Source of the DNA: Scatophagus argus
Taxonomy: Eukaryota > Chordata > Actinopteri > Scatophagidae
Length of the DNA stretch: 64,000 bases
Reading direction: 5' to 3'
Assembly (NCBI RefSeq): GCF_020382885.2
Contig: NC_058495.1
Span: 23,711,627-23,775,626 of the forward strand
Numbering within the stretch: the first letter of the stretch is position 1; the number at the start of each line of letters is the position of its first letter. Shown in pieces: positions 24,922 to 37,630 of the stretch. Position numbers and translations under genes: made by a program. The notes beneath the pieces were generated by a model. It made no database searches. It saw only the letters and a list, made by a program, of their open reading frames with translations, and was not told the origin of the DNA.

Positions 24922-27900
24922 CTGACGGGGTAGAAAAGACAAACCAGTTAGTGATTATGGTTCAGTTTCACAGTGTAAATAAGGACGTTTACTGCAATTT
25001 TTACCTTCTAATTCATAATACGTAACTTGTCTTCCAAGTGCAATTATCACCCGAAACCAGTTATTCAAGGACGTTTCAACTTTCCCGAAAAGCAGTGTCG
25101 TGTTGGACGGTAAAAAGCGCAAAAATCGTATTTGAGAACCTCATTTTTATCTTAACAAATTCTCACCGTGTTACCGAGTTTTTTTTCCTGAGGAGTCAAT
25201 CCTAAAGATCAGCATTTTAATGGACTGGCAAAATGAACTGAAAAAAACGACTCTTTACTCAACTCTGCTGTGTTTTGTTCAGCTTCCAAGCCTGCTGCAA
25301 AGCCTGCAGTGCAGCATTTCACTCCGTATGTCAGTCGAATTTAGAGTGTGGATGCGAAAAATGATTTGCTCGCAGCAGTGAGCTCAACATGCAGATTTGT
25401 GGATGAACCTGTTCTGGTTCTCGTCCATCTCTGCACGTGTTGCAGCCGCCATCTGAGCCGTTAAACTCCACTCTGCACAAGCACGAGTGTTACTCAAGTC
25501 CCATCGACTCCCGCAGAGTGTCAATCACATTCTGCAGTTTAGCTTTTACTCTTGTTGATAATTTAAGATGTTCAACTTAGTTTCAGTGTCAGAAGTCAGA
25601 ATTTTAACACAAACATACTGACTTGTATTGCAAGTCTAGTGACTGTGTTACAAAACATTAGAGGTGGGACAAATTCACTGCTTCGCAGGTCAAAAGTTTA
25701 ATGTCTTGCCTATGACGTCAATGACGTGGAGTCAAACCCTGAGTGAAGATCACTGACTGGCTGTACAGATGGACAACCTGAAGCCAAAAGATTGTGATCG
25801 CCCCCTGGTGGCTGTCTGCAGGTCATAAATCTCTCCTTTCCACGTTAGCCGAGGGGACAAACTAAAACCTCATAGTCCAAGTCCAAATAAATTTTTCAGA
25901 AGATGTTTTTTGTCATTTGAGGTTCTTCTTATCGCATTAAAATACGTTTGGCGTCAGCTCTCCATATTAACAAGTAAAAATAACTTGGATGCCCAATTGA
26001 GACCTACACTTCTCGTTGGCTGAAGGGGCAGCTGTGACAGTTTAAACCTGTGGCCTACTTACTTTACACCATTTACTTCTACAAGCCACCTGCTCCACTG
26101 CTCGAGCTCACAGTTCAGAACGACTACTCTGATCCGCTTAAATTAGCGACACAATATGAATTAAAAGTCTGACTGGGCGATCCTGACAGAAGCTGACACC
26201 TTGAAATGCGTCGCAGCCGCGATTTACGGCGGCTGATTTTCAGCCTAAAGCCCGAGGCTGCAGGAGGACCGGATCTCTCACCTGTGGCCTTTAGTCGAGG
26301 TTTGGGGCTTTTCTTCTCCTTCTTGTCCGGCCGTCCCCGTCGAATCACCTTCTTGCCTCTCTTCTTGGAGTGACCATAGTCACTGTCATCATCATCCTCC
26401 ACCATGAAGTCCTCGTCGCTGCCGGACTCGTCAGCTGCACGCAGAAATGGGACGCATAAGAAATTTTGCAACACAAAGCAACGTGGCACTTCTAATTACA
26501 CCTGGAATAATATACACAGCACCAGGAAGCGCAATTTCAAATAAGCTAGAATTACTGCCTCGCAGTTGTTGTGTGCCTCCGTGTAGGAGTCAAGTTGCAG
26601 TTTACAACCAACTCTCTCCCAACTCACATAATACATGTAGGGAAGACTTTGAAATAATTTATTAAAAAGGTAACAAGTGTAATGGAAGTTGTAACAATAC
26701 CAAAATTGTAATCTTTGATACAATACTAGTACTACAATAACCAATAACTGTTTCTTTTTTTTTCTATTTTCAATTAACAACATGGACACAGAGTTGATAT
26801 GAATATGGGTAGTGAGCACAAACCAAAACCTAATCATGTTAGTATCTGTGCGGCCTTGGGTTGAAAATGCAATCTTTTATACCTTCTGTATTTTCAATGC
26901 CATCAAATGCAACAACAAGAACAGCCCTAAAATAGTGCTTCTGAACCCATTTGTCTTGTGGGGCTTTAAAAAGACCTGCCTGCAACCTTTCTTCTGTGGT
27001 TTTTGTTTCTCCAGTTGTTGCTTTACAGGAATTTCACATTTTTTGAGCCGCTAACAGGCAATGGATGCAGTATTTTACGAGCAAAGCTCAAAGAAACAAA
27101 CTGAATATTGTGGAACAAAGATGTTCTTTCTCATCCCGTTAATCATCACCCATCACATCAGCTCTTTGAGGGTTGCTGTTCTAATGTGATGAGCATCTCA
27201 GGTCTTCAGGAGTCTGCAAACTACCTGTGGCTCACAGTGTTGTCCCGGCTCACATAGAGACAACATGTTATACATTCACTACTGGTCTGTAGCGTTCGGG
27301 GAAGGTGTGTGTGTTGCTGTGTCAGTGCACAGCGCAGTTGTACATACGATCCATATAGGACTCCTCGTGGTCTTCGTGCTCCTCGTCCTCGCTGCCTCCG
27401 TCGCCCAGCAGGATCTCCCTCTGTTTGGACACAGCCTTGGAGGCCGCCTGGCGCACTGTACGCTTTCGACTCACTTCCCTGTCGTCGTCGCTGTCATCTA
27501 CAAAGAAGACGCGCACACAGAGTTACACAATCGCAACGAGACAGGTAAAACAGAACAAGGCAACAGAAAACAGAGAGGACGCAGCTGTTCGGTCTTCGTG
27601 TCATCTCCACTCATGTCTTAACACGTTACACACTTTTATCAAGGCTATAAGAAACTAGCTGAACGTGCGATAAACAATTGCTCAGCACTTCCCTGCTGTC
27701 CTTCATGACGAAGCTCTGCTGATTCATCGTAAACATTCTCTCTGACTGAAACGGCATACAGTTTTGCTTGATAAGTGTCGCTAAAGACAGACTGATTAAG
27801 CAGATTACTCCTCTGTCTGCTCGGCCAGCCATACCAGACCTTCTGAAAGGCGTTTTTCCACTGCTTTCACATTGTCCAAACTACTACACAAACTACACGC

Positions 27901-30900
27901 TGCCTCGCTGCGTGGCCCTCCAAAACATCCTGGAACCCGAGTGGATCCCACAATTAGAATAAATCGTCCAGCCGCACAGAGCAAAGCCAGCTGAAAAAGT
28001 GACTTTGACTTCTTATTAGTTTTAGACACACGTTATTACAAAATGTTTTTGGTTCCTTGGGTGAGTTATGCTCTGAGAGGAGAATAAGGCCTCTAGCACC
28101 AAGCAGATGAGGGGCTGTCAGATGTGTGGTAACTTTTTCTTAAGCACCAGGCACAGTACTGTGAGGCGTGACCTGCTTTAACAGGCGTCTGAATTAACGT
28201 TTTGCGATTGAATGCGACAGCTTCACTTCATCTCTAGAAAAACAAGGTTATTTTTGTCATTATGTTTGCTGCTGAAATTATGTATCCCACAAATATACGC
28301 CTGGAGTTGGATTCACAAAACAAGACAGAACCCTTTGAAATGGTGATACTGGCCATAAAAGTACGATATTTCACTCAAATCCTACAACCCGAGGGCGAAC
28401 TTCCGTAATGATGTTTGGGTCTTCTTGGATTCCTACAAACATCTACATGTGCACACATGACAACACCCAACGTACTGTGTGTAAAGGCAGATGAATAGAG
28501 GAAGCAGCATACACCTTCATATCCATATCAGCCAACCATTAACATAACATTCATCCACACAGCTCAAATGCCATCAGGAAAATAACTGGATCGTCACCTG
28601 CAGCCCGTTTTCTCTTCGGCCCCCTCTTGCTGGGCTTCTCCACCTTGGCTTTCTTTGCCTTTTTCCCTCTTTTTTCTTCGTAGTCGCTTCCTCCATCCTC
28701 ATCCTCCTCCTCTCCAAAGTCATTGTCTTCATCATCGCTGCCAAAGTCATCTGCAGCAGTGATACAGATGGAAGTGAAGGAGCTGGCTCTCCACCGTTCA
28801 CTCTCACAAAGTCAACTTTCTCGCTGAAATCAGACAAAAGACCGACTTACCTGCTGAATCATTTTTGGATTTGGAGAGCTTGTCATCAGACTCCTCGCTG
28901 GAACAAAGATCAGAACAAAACTGACTTAGCAAAAGCAGTATGGACACCCAGGGGGATCACGAAAAAGAAAAAGATTTTAATCCGCATTTCATTAGGCAGA
29001 TAAATACTGAACAAACAAGCAACAAAAGGCGTGTACCGAGACCCAGTCAGAAATTTCCACCTAAAAGCTCCTAAATTAAAAATGTAAAGCAACACTTTGG
29101 AGTTCTCTCTCATTTTTCATTAGAATAAACAACCACACATTTTCTCTATGTTCTCCACACTTTGAATTCTTGACATTTGTTTACATGTCTGCCTCTGATG
29201 ATTTCATTTGATACTATCCAGCAAGTATAGCATACTAACATGCTGACTAGACAGCATCATCAACACACAGGTGCTTGTTATTATGTGGAGGATAAACAGA
29301 CGGTTTCTCCTGTTTCTCCGTGAAGCCACACATTTCTTCAATTATTCAGAGATGGAGCAATCAGCATGCTAACTGAAGGAGTGTCCAATACAGCTACTGA
29401 ACGTCCTCTCTGCCATCTTAAACTTCCTGCAAAGTTGTCTCACAGTAGTCGTTGCATGTATCTCAATCCAGATTTAAGACACTTTTGTGTTTTCTCCGTT
29501 AACCAGATCACAAATGAGGCTGAGATCCATCTTGCCTTTTCCAGACTGCTCAGGCTCAGTGATTGGCCCCCATAATTACTCCTAATAACTTTAGTATGTA
29601 CTTCAGAGTGCAACATCATTAATGCCTTCGAGGAGAGATTGTCCAACAAATGTGTTCAGTTATCCCCATCTGCACCATTCCTCATGTCTAAACCGTCTCT
29701 ACGATGACAGGCTCTTTGTCCTGCCTTTCAGCGAAGCCATTTGGAGCTGTATAAACACTGGGGCTGGACAGCAGTTCATACAAACTAGTTCACAACAAGC
29801 ATATGCCTCCAAATCCTGCTGCAGGTTCATCTGACCAACTGAGGCACATACAAATAGGAAACAATGTGAAGAGTGCTGCAGACCAGCTGTTTGTGATCCT
29901 CAGCTTGATAAAAATGTATCGACATGTCCAGGTGTCTGTTGATAATGATGCGTTCGCGGGCTCTGCACTATCAAACAGCATCTCTCCTAATGATATGTGG
30001 TCAGTTGGTTTCAAAGAAAACTGGGTGAGCTTAACCAAAACAAACCACAACTGTGGTGTTTTAAATTATGGCACATCAGTAAGAATATTAACAAATTATT
30101 TGTGCCAATAAGCAGTTTTGTTATTCATATCCTGTGTAGCTACCCATCCTTGAAGAAAAACAAAAAAACAAAAAACAAATAACTATTAAAAAAATTATTG
30201 AAGAACAGCACTGTTAAAGTAGTTCTGATGAATCTTATATCTTCTAAACACAAAAAATATCCCATAAACACAGATTTTTTTTTTGTCCAGCACCGACGCA
30301 CAGTTTAGCAACTGAGGACACAACTGGGGGAGGAGACTGTCAAAGGTTGGTCGTGATTGGTCCTGCTACCAAGCAGGAGCACAGCAGTGCAGCTCGACTC
30401 TGCCATAGCCCCCCCCGTGAGGCAGTAGTACAAACTCATTACAGCTTGGTACAGCTGAGGCAGGCTGAATCGGGCCCATGGAAAACCACTATAAGACTGT
30501 GGAGAGGTTGTACATCACAAGTGGCATCCAAGATGAATCAAATGCAGCTCTCCTCCCTCCTCTCCAGTTTCCTCCTGCTGGCTTTCTTTCTTTCTGCACT
30601 CTTCCAGCTCAACCGCCAGCCCTTCTCTGCACACTGCTGTAGCAAAGCTGGCCGTTTCCCCTCCTAAACATGTACGTGATTTACTACCTCTTCTCTCAAC
30701 CATAAATGCCACCTTCCGCTCAGGTGTAAACTCCCCCAGCTTTCTTGTACCTGTACTACTACACCCAGATGTCTTAGTGTTGACTGAGCCTGGAGGGTCA
30801 AATTTCCGCTCGATTCACCGACACGCTGATTCCGATATTGGGCATCGGTCCGATGGAGCTCATGTACTTGTAATAGTAAAACTACTCTGATACAACCTCA

Positions 30901-33900
30901 CGTGATACCACTTTACAGCAACGTGATGTTAGCTTCTCATCAGTGGAGCAGGTAGGGGATACCAGCAATTTAGACACATCTCAGGATAAGTGATGAGGGA
31001 TGGAAAAATAGCTCAAATGTAAGCACATGTGTGTCTCGAGGACGACTAGTCGTCTCCAAGAACAGGACAGAGTAACAGCAGTGAAGGTGATATAAGAAAG
31101 GGAGAATCACAGAATTGACAGCTTTATCGAAGAAGTCACAGCACTAAACACACTGTGGAGATCTGATAGGAGACTGCTGGTCCAGACTGAGGGCTCACCT
31201 GTCATCCTGTGAGTTCTTTGAGCGCTTGTGCTTGGGCTCACGAGGGGCTGTGCGCACCTTCTTAGGCTTACTGTCACCATACTCCTCATCTACAGAGAGA
31301 GGACAAGATTTTAGTCTTTCGTCACAACGCATCCACATACAAGGACATGTTCCTAGAAGCTGTTGGTCGCAGACTGATACCGTTTTAGCCCCAGTCAAGC
31401 TCTGCGCTTCTTCGTCTGCTAATCCATGATGATATTTTTAGCAGAAAACATCAGAAAAAGGTGGACTGCAAGGACACTGGATTATTCCCAACATCATGGT
31501 TTTAATTTCGACTCGGAATCATCTGGTTTTGTTACTGGTATTGTACAACTGAACAAGGAGACTGAAGGCCTTGCTGGGGGGCTCCAGATGCCACTCGTGC
31601 AAAACTGGGACCAATGTTGATCAAACTGACAAACCAACTGCCATCTGTAGTACAGATGTCATCTTGCAAGCTGGACTACAAAGTCAACAGAATGGCCCGA
31701 CATTCTTTCGCGTCCAAATAAATGAATATCCAGTTGTTTGAATTCGTGTAACGTGTTGTTACAGGTTTTAGACTTCCAACCACAAGAAGCACCACCCCGA
31801 ATAGTTCCAGTACCAATATAACCCAGATTTTAAAAATATGAGGAAACTGTGTGAAACATTAATAAAAACAGACTGTAATTATGTGCAAATCTGTTGCTCT
31901 ATGTTCAAGTGAATACAGTACAATCAATCTTCACACCGCGAAAAATACACTCATTCTGAAGTTGCTTCCAGCATCACATTTCAAACAAGCTGAGACATCG
32001 ACTTGTTTGGCTGGGAAAGTTGTGGAATGCTCTAAAAACACCTGTTTGGATCTTTCCACAGGTAAACTGGTTGATAAGAGATTAAAATATCTTGAGTGGG
32101 TATGCAAGAGGCATCCTCAAAAGGCTTGGTTGTTCACAAGCAAGGATAGCACAACTCTGTTCAAAAATATGCAGTCCAGCTTAAGAACATTTCCCAACAA
32201 AAGCGTGCAAGGAATTTAGGGATTTCATCCCCTGCAACCCACAATATCATCTAAAGATTCAGAGAATTCGGAAAAATCTCAACATCAGGAATCTTAATGC
32301 CTGCACACACCCGATCCATTATAAGAGCCAATCCGCACAGCCCGACCCGCGAAAACATGTGCCAATCAAACACCCAAACCCGATCTGTCCTGCAAACCGT
32401 CAACTTTATTCATTATATTCGCACAATTTTCAGGACTGAGGACGAAGACAAGGACAAGACTAAGCGCCGCCATGCTCTTCAAGGTGCTAATCCTGATGAC
32501 GGGAGTAGTGGAGCAATCCAATTCTTTCTTCCCTGCCCACAGCAGCTGGACCATTTTGGGCTAGTCTGACACTTAAAAAACTAATAGTTAATAATGGTAA
32601 AGAATTTCAGCTGCAAAACTCAAAATTAGTGTCCCAGTTCCCAAACATATACTGAGTGTCGTTAAAAGAACAGGTGAAGCGTCACAGTGGTAAACACGCA
32701 CTGTCCAAATCATAGATATATTATTTAAAACAGGACACAATGCCATATGATGGCACCTGCTCAAGGAAAATCACCCGTCTGGCACATGACCCACCGCTTT
32801 ACTTCTAGGCTCAAAGAAGGTTTAATACATATAAAGTTTTTGTGGATCAAAAGTAAAAAGAAAAGCGTCATAACTGACTTTGTTTGCAAGTCGAGGCGTC
32901 CTGTCCTGTCATAATGGTGATCTCAGGGAAAAACGCTTTTTGGGCTGCTTGCGAATTTTTTATTTTGTTGTAATACCACGAGTGGCCACTGAGTAAATTC
33001 ATATGCAGGGCTGAGGCTTCCATAGCCAGCTTTAAAATAACTCGCTGATGGCTTTTTTCTGGAACATGTTCAGGCATCACATTCAGAATGAGTGTATATT
33101 TACAAAAAACACTTAAGTTAATAAAGTCGAAGATTAAATGTTTTTGTACTGCATTCAGGGTTTGCAAATTACTGCATTTTGTTATAACTTACATTTTACA
33201 GTGTCCAAAATTTTAGGGTTGTATTTCAATATGGCTCACACCAGTATCAGCGAATCCTGCCCCACAGGGCTGGCAAGACGAGACGTAAATCAGTCTTTGT
33301 CATATTGCTTACACTTAAGTAGCCACACCTTATATGTCTCCGATTGTGTCCCAGTGTGGACACTGAGCAGGGTTTTAACCTTCAGCATCAGTGGAATGAG
33401 GTACCTTCGTCTGTCAGGTATTTCACTTGCCAGATTACATACAAGCAGACCATACCATCTGTTTATTTGATCCATTAACAAAAATGTATCTCAGAAAATG
33501 TTGCATATTATATACAAAACATGCATACATACAATGCAAAATATCCTATGAAATAAGAGGGGATTTCATCCATATTGCCTACACTAACTACATATTTAAA
33601 AATGCATCTCGGGTCTCTCTTACCTGCATCATCAGACTCGTTGAATTGTGAGTAATTCACCACTTTCCTGTTCCTGTGAAGAAGTACACAGACTGCATGA
33701 GAACACATTTACACAAGACAAAGCTGCATCACTGCACACACCTGTTATAAGACATGTCAATAGGTGCTGGAGGGATTACATGTCATGTGCCGTAATTCTA
33801 CAAGCAGAAACAATTCAGCTGTGTACGAATGCCTGGTTTATATTAGAGGGTTTGAGAAGCCACAAACAGCCTTCAGCTGGGGGCACTGAACTGGACACTG

Positions 33901-36599
33901 GGCTACCGTCTACAGTTTCCAGGGCTAATTTGGCAAAGTGTGTGAGGGAAGCCTCAGGTGACAGCAGCCAACTACAGTTCAGGTAACAAAACAACACGAG
34001 AAGCTGCACTGCTGAAGGTTAAACCGACGGAAGAATCATCCCTCAGAGCACTTAGGTGAAAAGCACAGTTAAAGCACAAAAGCTGTTCTTTTGCAACAAA
34101 GAGTACTTAAAAAAAAAAAATCAATCTTTTGACATGCAGGTATCTGTTGCAGCAATCGCTCTGAACAGATGGTGGCGCTACAGATCACCAGTAAGTAATG
34201 TGAGTCGCAAAACAACATGAAGACATCATTTTGAGCTCTGCTACCTTGTGATAGATTTTTGTCTTTTTTATGATAGCTGTTTATTTTCCATTCATCATAA
34301 AGGTGGCTAATTGCTAGCCTTGAAGTTTAATTGATTTTATCCGATTACTAAAAAAAAAAAAAAACTGTTTCGACTGTATTACAACACCAGTAAGCAGTCT
34401 TTGATGTGTGTCTGCAAGGCTTGATCCAGTTTAAAGACATTTATGGGACTGTTTGAAAATTATACAGACAGTCAGGACAGACATTCATCAAGAATTAGGG
34501 GAAGATAGTCTAATTTTTTCTTCAGCACTCGTGGGAGAGTCTGTTTTTTTTCCACATCACGTTTATAATATTCTTTCAACTTGCCCTAACAAGTTGTTGT
34601 TGTTATTTTTACAAATTGTGTTGTCTTTGTGCTTCTGCTATCCAAGAACTTGTTAATTCATTCAAATAGCTGCAGAGTAAGCTGCACAAGTATGAAACTG
34701 CACATGCTGTGTGACAATTATTCTCTCAGCCACTCACATGACCCACTTCAATATTTTAATAACGGCTCTAAACACGGTGGCACATGTCAAAAATGGCTGA
34801 CCGAATGTGAAGAAGGGCGCTACTCTTCAGGGCGATAACGGTGTGTGAGAAACAGCCGGCATGAGCGAGACACTGACTGTGACATTTGCAGTAATATTTT
34901 AGCTGTGAACACAGTAGTGCTGTGTTTAGGCTACGGTGAACAAGACCAAAGCCAAAGTCTTGCTCGCCACCTGTTGATTAAAAGTGAAGGAGCCGAGCCA
35001 ACGAGTTAATGACTTCGTCGGGACTCCACATCATATTGTTTCAGCATCAACGTCACAACATGTGCATGCATAACTCTCACATTGCAGAACTTGTGGTGTC
35101 AAGGAAAATTAACTCAAACATGCCACGCCACAAGTTTTTGCTTCTTGATACAAAAGGAGAAATCTCATGGTTCTCTTTTTCCATAACCAATCCACACACA
35201 AAGCACGTGAACATGGACACACGGAGTTTGTTGCTCGTGAGCGACATGCAGGTCCTGCCTGCACAGCCACCGTGTCCCAGAGCCGCCGGCTGTTTTTGGT
35301 CAGCGGAGGAGAGATATGCCAGCTTTAGCCACAGCATCAGCTCTCGCTGTAAAAGGTCCACGTCACGGTCACCAACTCGAGGTAAAACTTAAGTCCAGTC
35401 TCTGGAGGACACTTTGGGTTTTCTGATCACCAATGTGAACAAGCTTTCATGTAGGTGTGGAGACCAGTCACCTTAATTTCCCTTGGGAAAACCACAAACT
35501 TATCCCTAATAACATAAAATTTAACCTGCATACTCCTACAATAGTGTGACTAGGCAAAACAAACAAACAAATAAATAAATCAATAAATGAATAAACAAAT
35601 GAAATCAAATTAAACACCAACTAAGAACTTAGGCTGTTGGTGTGCAGCCAGAGGCTTTAAGTTCGGTTTGGGTAAGACTAAGTGTCAATAAGTCAATCAA
35701 AAGAAAAACAGTTCCCAAATATTTTGATACTCTTCAATGACATAAATCAAAAATGTCAAACTTTACTTTGGAAACGTTAGTTGGACAAAAAAACAAAGCA
35801 ATCTGAAGACATCACTCGAGGCTCTGATAACAATTGTTTTACAATATGTTGACATATTATAAACTTAATGATTGTGAAAACAATCTGCAGATTATTCAAC
35901 AATGAAAATACTTGTTAATGGCTGCCCTAATGAACATAATTTTGTGTGTGCTGTAATGAAAATAAGGTTCATATTAATAATTATCATTATTATTTATCGC
36001 TCAGTGTATAAACACTAGCTTAATCTTTCATTATGTTTTTGTATTATTTTGAAATGTCACAGAGGATTCACTTATTTTTATAATTCAAATGAAGGTCCTT
36101 AAAATTATATTCACAAACATGAGATATTTTGCTTTTTTATTAAAAATGAATGCATTATTCATTCCACCACCTACCACGATTTCGATACTAATGATTTTCT
36201 AATTTCAATTAACATAAACTCAAAACAAAACCATAAAACATCCCAATTCAAAAGCTACAAATGATGCGTTTGGATACCAACAACAACAAAAACATGAAGC
36301 TAAACGACTTCTAATAAAGTTAAAGGTTTTCATTTGTATTTAAAGGGCCTGGAGGCAGCGAACGCGTTGTGCCCACACTGAGGCTCTTGCATTGTGGGGG
36401 TGTGGTGACTCCTGTAGTTCTCCGCCTTCCTCTGACATCAGCCAGCAGTGTTAATTTACTGCCAGCGCTGAAAATGTAGATCCGCGCTACATTTTCTTCC
36501 CCCCCGTAACGACGACATTTTTGTTGACCAACACACGATTTTCTTTTGTTCCGAAGCCACAAAAATGTTTACATGCGTTGAAATACGATATAAAGAAAG

Positions 36600-36634
<35 letters not shown>

Positions 36635-37237
36635 GAGGGGGGAACTACAGCACAGACATGCCTCGTCTGCGCGGTAACAAGATCAAATCCCGAGGCCGAA
36701 CGCACTCCTCTGCTCGGTTTTTTTCCCCCAGTTTTGGTGGCGGCGGCGGTGGGGGGGTATTAGCGTTTTAGAGCCTCCGCTGGATGAATGGGTAGCCATA
36801 TTCTCATTCTCAGTCGGAGAGGGAAAAATATTAACAGGCCTGACATAAGTGAGCCGTAAAACGCAGCTGGTTAAATCACACCGCCTAATTTTCCGCTTGG
36901 CCTACATAGCAGCCAACAATGCACATCATGGATCCGTTTAAAAGCATGATAGACACGACACAGCGGCGGGCTGCGCGTTATCTCCACAAGACATGGCGAA
37001 CAGTCCACACCACTGGGATCCATGTTAGAGGAAATAAAACGAGGGTGCACACACGAGAAGGGACACACACGCACACATTCCCATTATTTTTTCATGAAAT
37101 AAACAAATTCCCAGCTCATAAAACACAGCATGGTCGAGGCGTGCATGTTATCTGCGATGCCTGCCAGCAGGGTGTCGTTATTAACTTACGGAGAGCAGAG
37201 GACAGATTTAGCACACCTACCTCACTGGTCTTGACAT
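24668..37237 (-). CDS. nucks1: Nuclear ubiquitous casein and CDK substrate 1 (8 coding exons, 304 aa)
   Basis: Join of 37237..37221, 33673..33624, 31289..31199, 28897..28851, 28750..28598, 27497..27348, 26434..26282 and 24921..24668. All introns are GT-AG, and the 915 nt stay in frame. Seen: [20 protein letters not shown] at the N-terminus (shared with RAD51AP1 proteins), [43 protein letters not shown], a GRP core in RRGRPDKK and again in KGKGRPSTK (AT-hook-like), PKPRLKAT, and an acidic tail ending EEEAPSGED. Each has its counterpart in the same order in human NUCKS1 (243 aa). The family is a chromatin-bound phosphoprotein, substrate of CK2 and CDKs, acting in transcription and homologous-recombination repair in the nucleus. 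The protein is about 60 residues longer than human, mainly because of the extra exon at 28598-28750. Confidence 0.95.
24922..26281 (-). other. nucks1 intron 7
   Basis: 1360 bp, no repeat or gene recognised. Confidence 0.7.
26282..26434 (-). CDS. nucks1: nucks1 coding exon 7 (residues 170-220)
   Basis: 153 nt, phase 1-1. [20 protein letters not shown] then a basic block with RRGRP and PKPRLKAT. The most conserved part of the protein, with the GRP core of the DNA-binding (AT-hook-like) segment. Confidence 0.95.
26435..27347 (-). other. nucks1 intron 6
   Basis: Contains dispersed repeat family A copy 2 (26690-26885). Otherwise unremarkable. Confidence 0.7.
26690..26885 (+). repeat. Dispersed repeat family A, copy 2
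   Basis: Second copy of the repeat at 11787-11990, with the same two conserved blocks at similar spacing. Confidence 0.4.
27348..27497 (-). CDS. nucks1: nucks1 coding exon 6 (residues 120-169)
   Basis: 150 nt, phase 1-1. [20 protein letters not shown] then [20 protein letters not shown]. Aligns with human [27 protein letters not shown]. Donor is GTATGT at 27347. Splicing creates a Pro codon before exon 7. Confidence 0.93.
27498..28597 (-). other. nucks1 intron 5
   Basis: 1100 bp, nothing recognised. Confidence 0.7.
28598..28750 (-). CDS. nucks1: nucks1 coding exon 5, extra acidic-basic module (residues 69-119)
   Basis: 153 nt, phase 1 on both sides. Starts [17 protein letters not shown], passes through [15 protein letters not shown] and ends PKRKRAA. 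I find no counterpart in the human NUCKS1 sequence I know. The acidic-then-basic layout parallels exon 7 (see findings). Splice sites are good: acceptor ATCTGCTGCAG, donor G|GTGACG. Confidence 0.85.
28851..28897 (-). CDS. nucks1: nucks1 coding exon 4 (residues 53-68)
   Basis: Small 47-nt exon: [16 protein letters not shown], acidic Ser-rich with CK2-type sites. Acceptor TTGTTCCAG, donor GTAAGT. Phase (2 in, 1 out) fits both neighbours. Confidence 0.88.
28898..31198 (-). other. nucks1 intron 3
   Basis: 2301 bp. Short open frames here do not resemble known proteins. An A-rich stretch lies near 30160-30190. Confidence 0.7.
31199..31289 (-). CDS. nucks1: nucks1 coding exon 3 (residues 23-52)
   Basis: [20 protein letters not shown] then [10 protein letters not shown]. 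Aligns with human DEDYG...KKIRSSPREAK...NSQED. Basic, likely nuclear-localisation region. Acceptor CTCTGTAG, donor GTGAGC. Confidence 0.93.
31290..33623 (-). other. nucks1 intron 2
   Basis: 2334 bp. A plus-strand open frame of 112 codons at 31881-32219 is unrecognised and lies in a repeat-like region, so it is not called as a gene. Confidence 0.65.
33624..33673 (-). CDS. nucks1: nucks1 coding exon 2 (residues 6-22)
   Basis: Encodes [16 protein letters not shown], near identical to human NRKVVDYSQFQESDDA. Acceptor TTCTTCACAG, donor GTAAGA. Confidence 0.95.
33674..37220 (-). other. nucks1 intron 1
   Basis: 3547 bp. AT-rich from 35500-36300. From 36340 it becomes CpG- and GC-rich, grading into the promoter. 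Holds a (TG)n-(GA)n tract at 36601-36634 and a G-rich GGTGGCGGCGGCGG-type run near 36736-36757 that could form a G-quadruplex. Confidence 0.65.
36601..36634. repeat. (TG)n-(GA)n microsatellite in nucks1 intron 1
   Basis: About 12 TG units followed by 5 GA units. Confidence 0.95.
37221..37237 (-). CDS. nucks1: nucks1 coding exon 1 (MSRPV plus 2 nt)
   Basis: Only 17 coding bases: ATG TCA AGA CCA GTG AG followed by donor GTAGGT. It reproduces the invariant N-terminus of the family, so the start is fixed despite the tiny size. The 5' UTR continues towards about 37430. Confidence 0.92.
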
Positions 37238-37630
37238 TTTGCAGGAATACTGTAGAGGTTAAGGATGTGAGAAAAGGGGGGAGAAGAAAAAAAGCACAGG
37301 GAAAAAAGAAATAGATTCCCGCTCTGCAAAACACCGAGGGGAGCGAGGTTGACGCACAACTCCACCGTCCGAGCTAGCGCGTGAAAATAACAGTACGGCA
37401 GCGACTTCTCCTCCACACGCAAATATTCTTATTTTTTTTTACCTTCAGCTACTCAAAATGGTGAATAAAACAAACTGAAACTGCAGCCTGTGTGCAACCA
37501 AACCCCGCGGCCTTGAGGGGTGGGTCCTAGTTGACAAGCACCGCCCCTGCGGGCCCTGAGAGGAGCAGCGCGGCAGCCCACTCCTCCCATTGGCTGATTT
37601 GAACGACAAGCTTTCCTTCTATTGGCTACT
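37238..37630 (-). promoter_or_regulatory. nucks1 promoter and 5' UTR
   Basis: CpG-rich block just upstream of the start codon. Inverted CCAAT boxes (ATTGGCT) at 37589-37593 and 37621-37625, in CCAAT orientation for the minus-strand gene, and a GCGGGCCC-type GC stretch at 37546-37580. No TATA box is seen, as expected for a ubiquitously expressed gene. The start site probably lies between about 37330 and 37560. Confidence 0.6.

Noticed and set aside
31881-32219. 112-codon plus-strand frame in nucks1 intron 2
   Set aside because: No recognisable domain. Probably decayed repeat sequence, class not determined.
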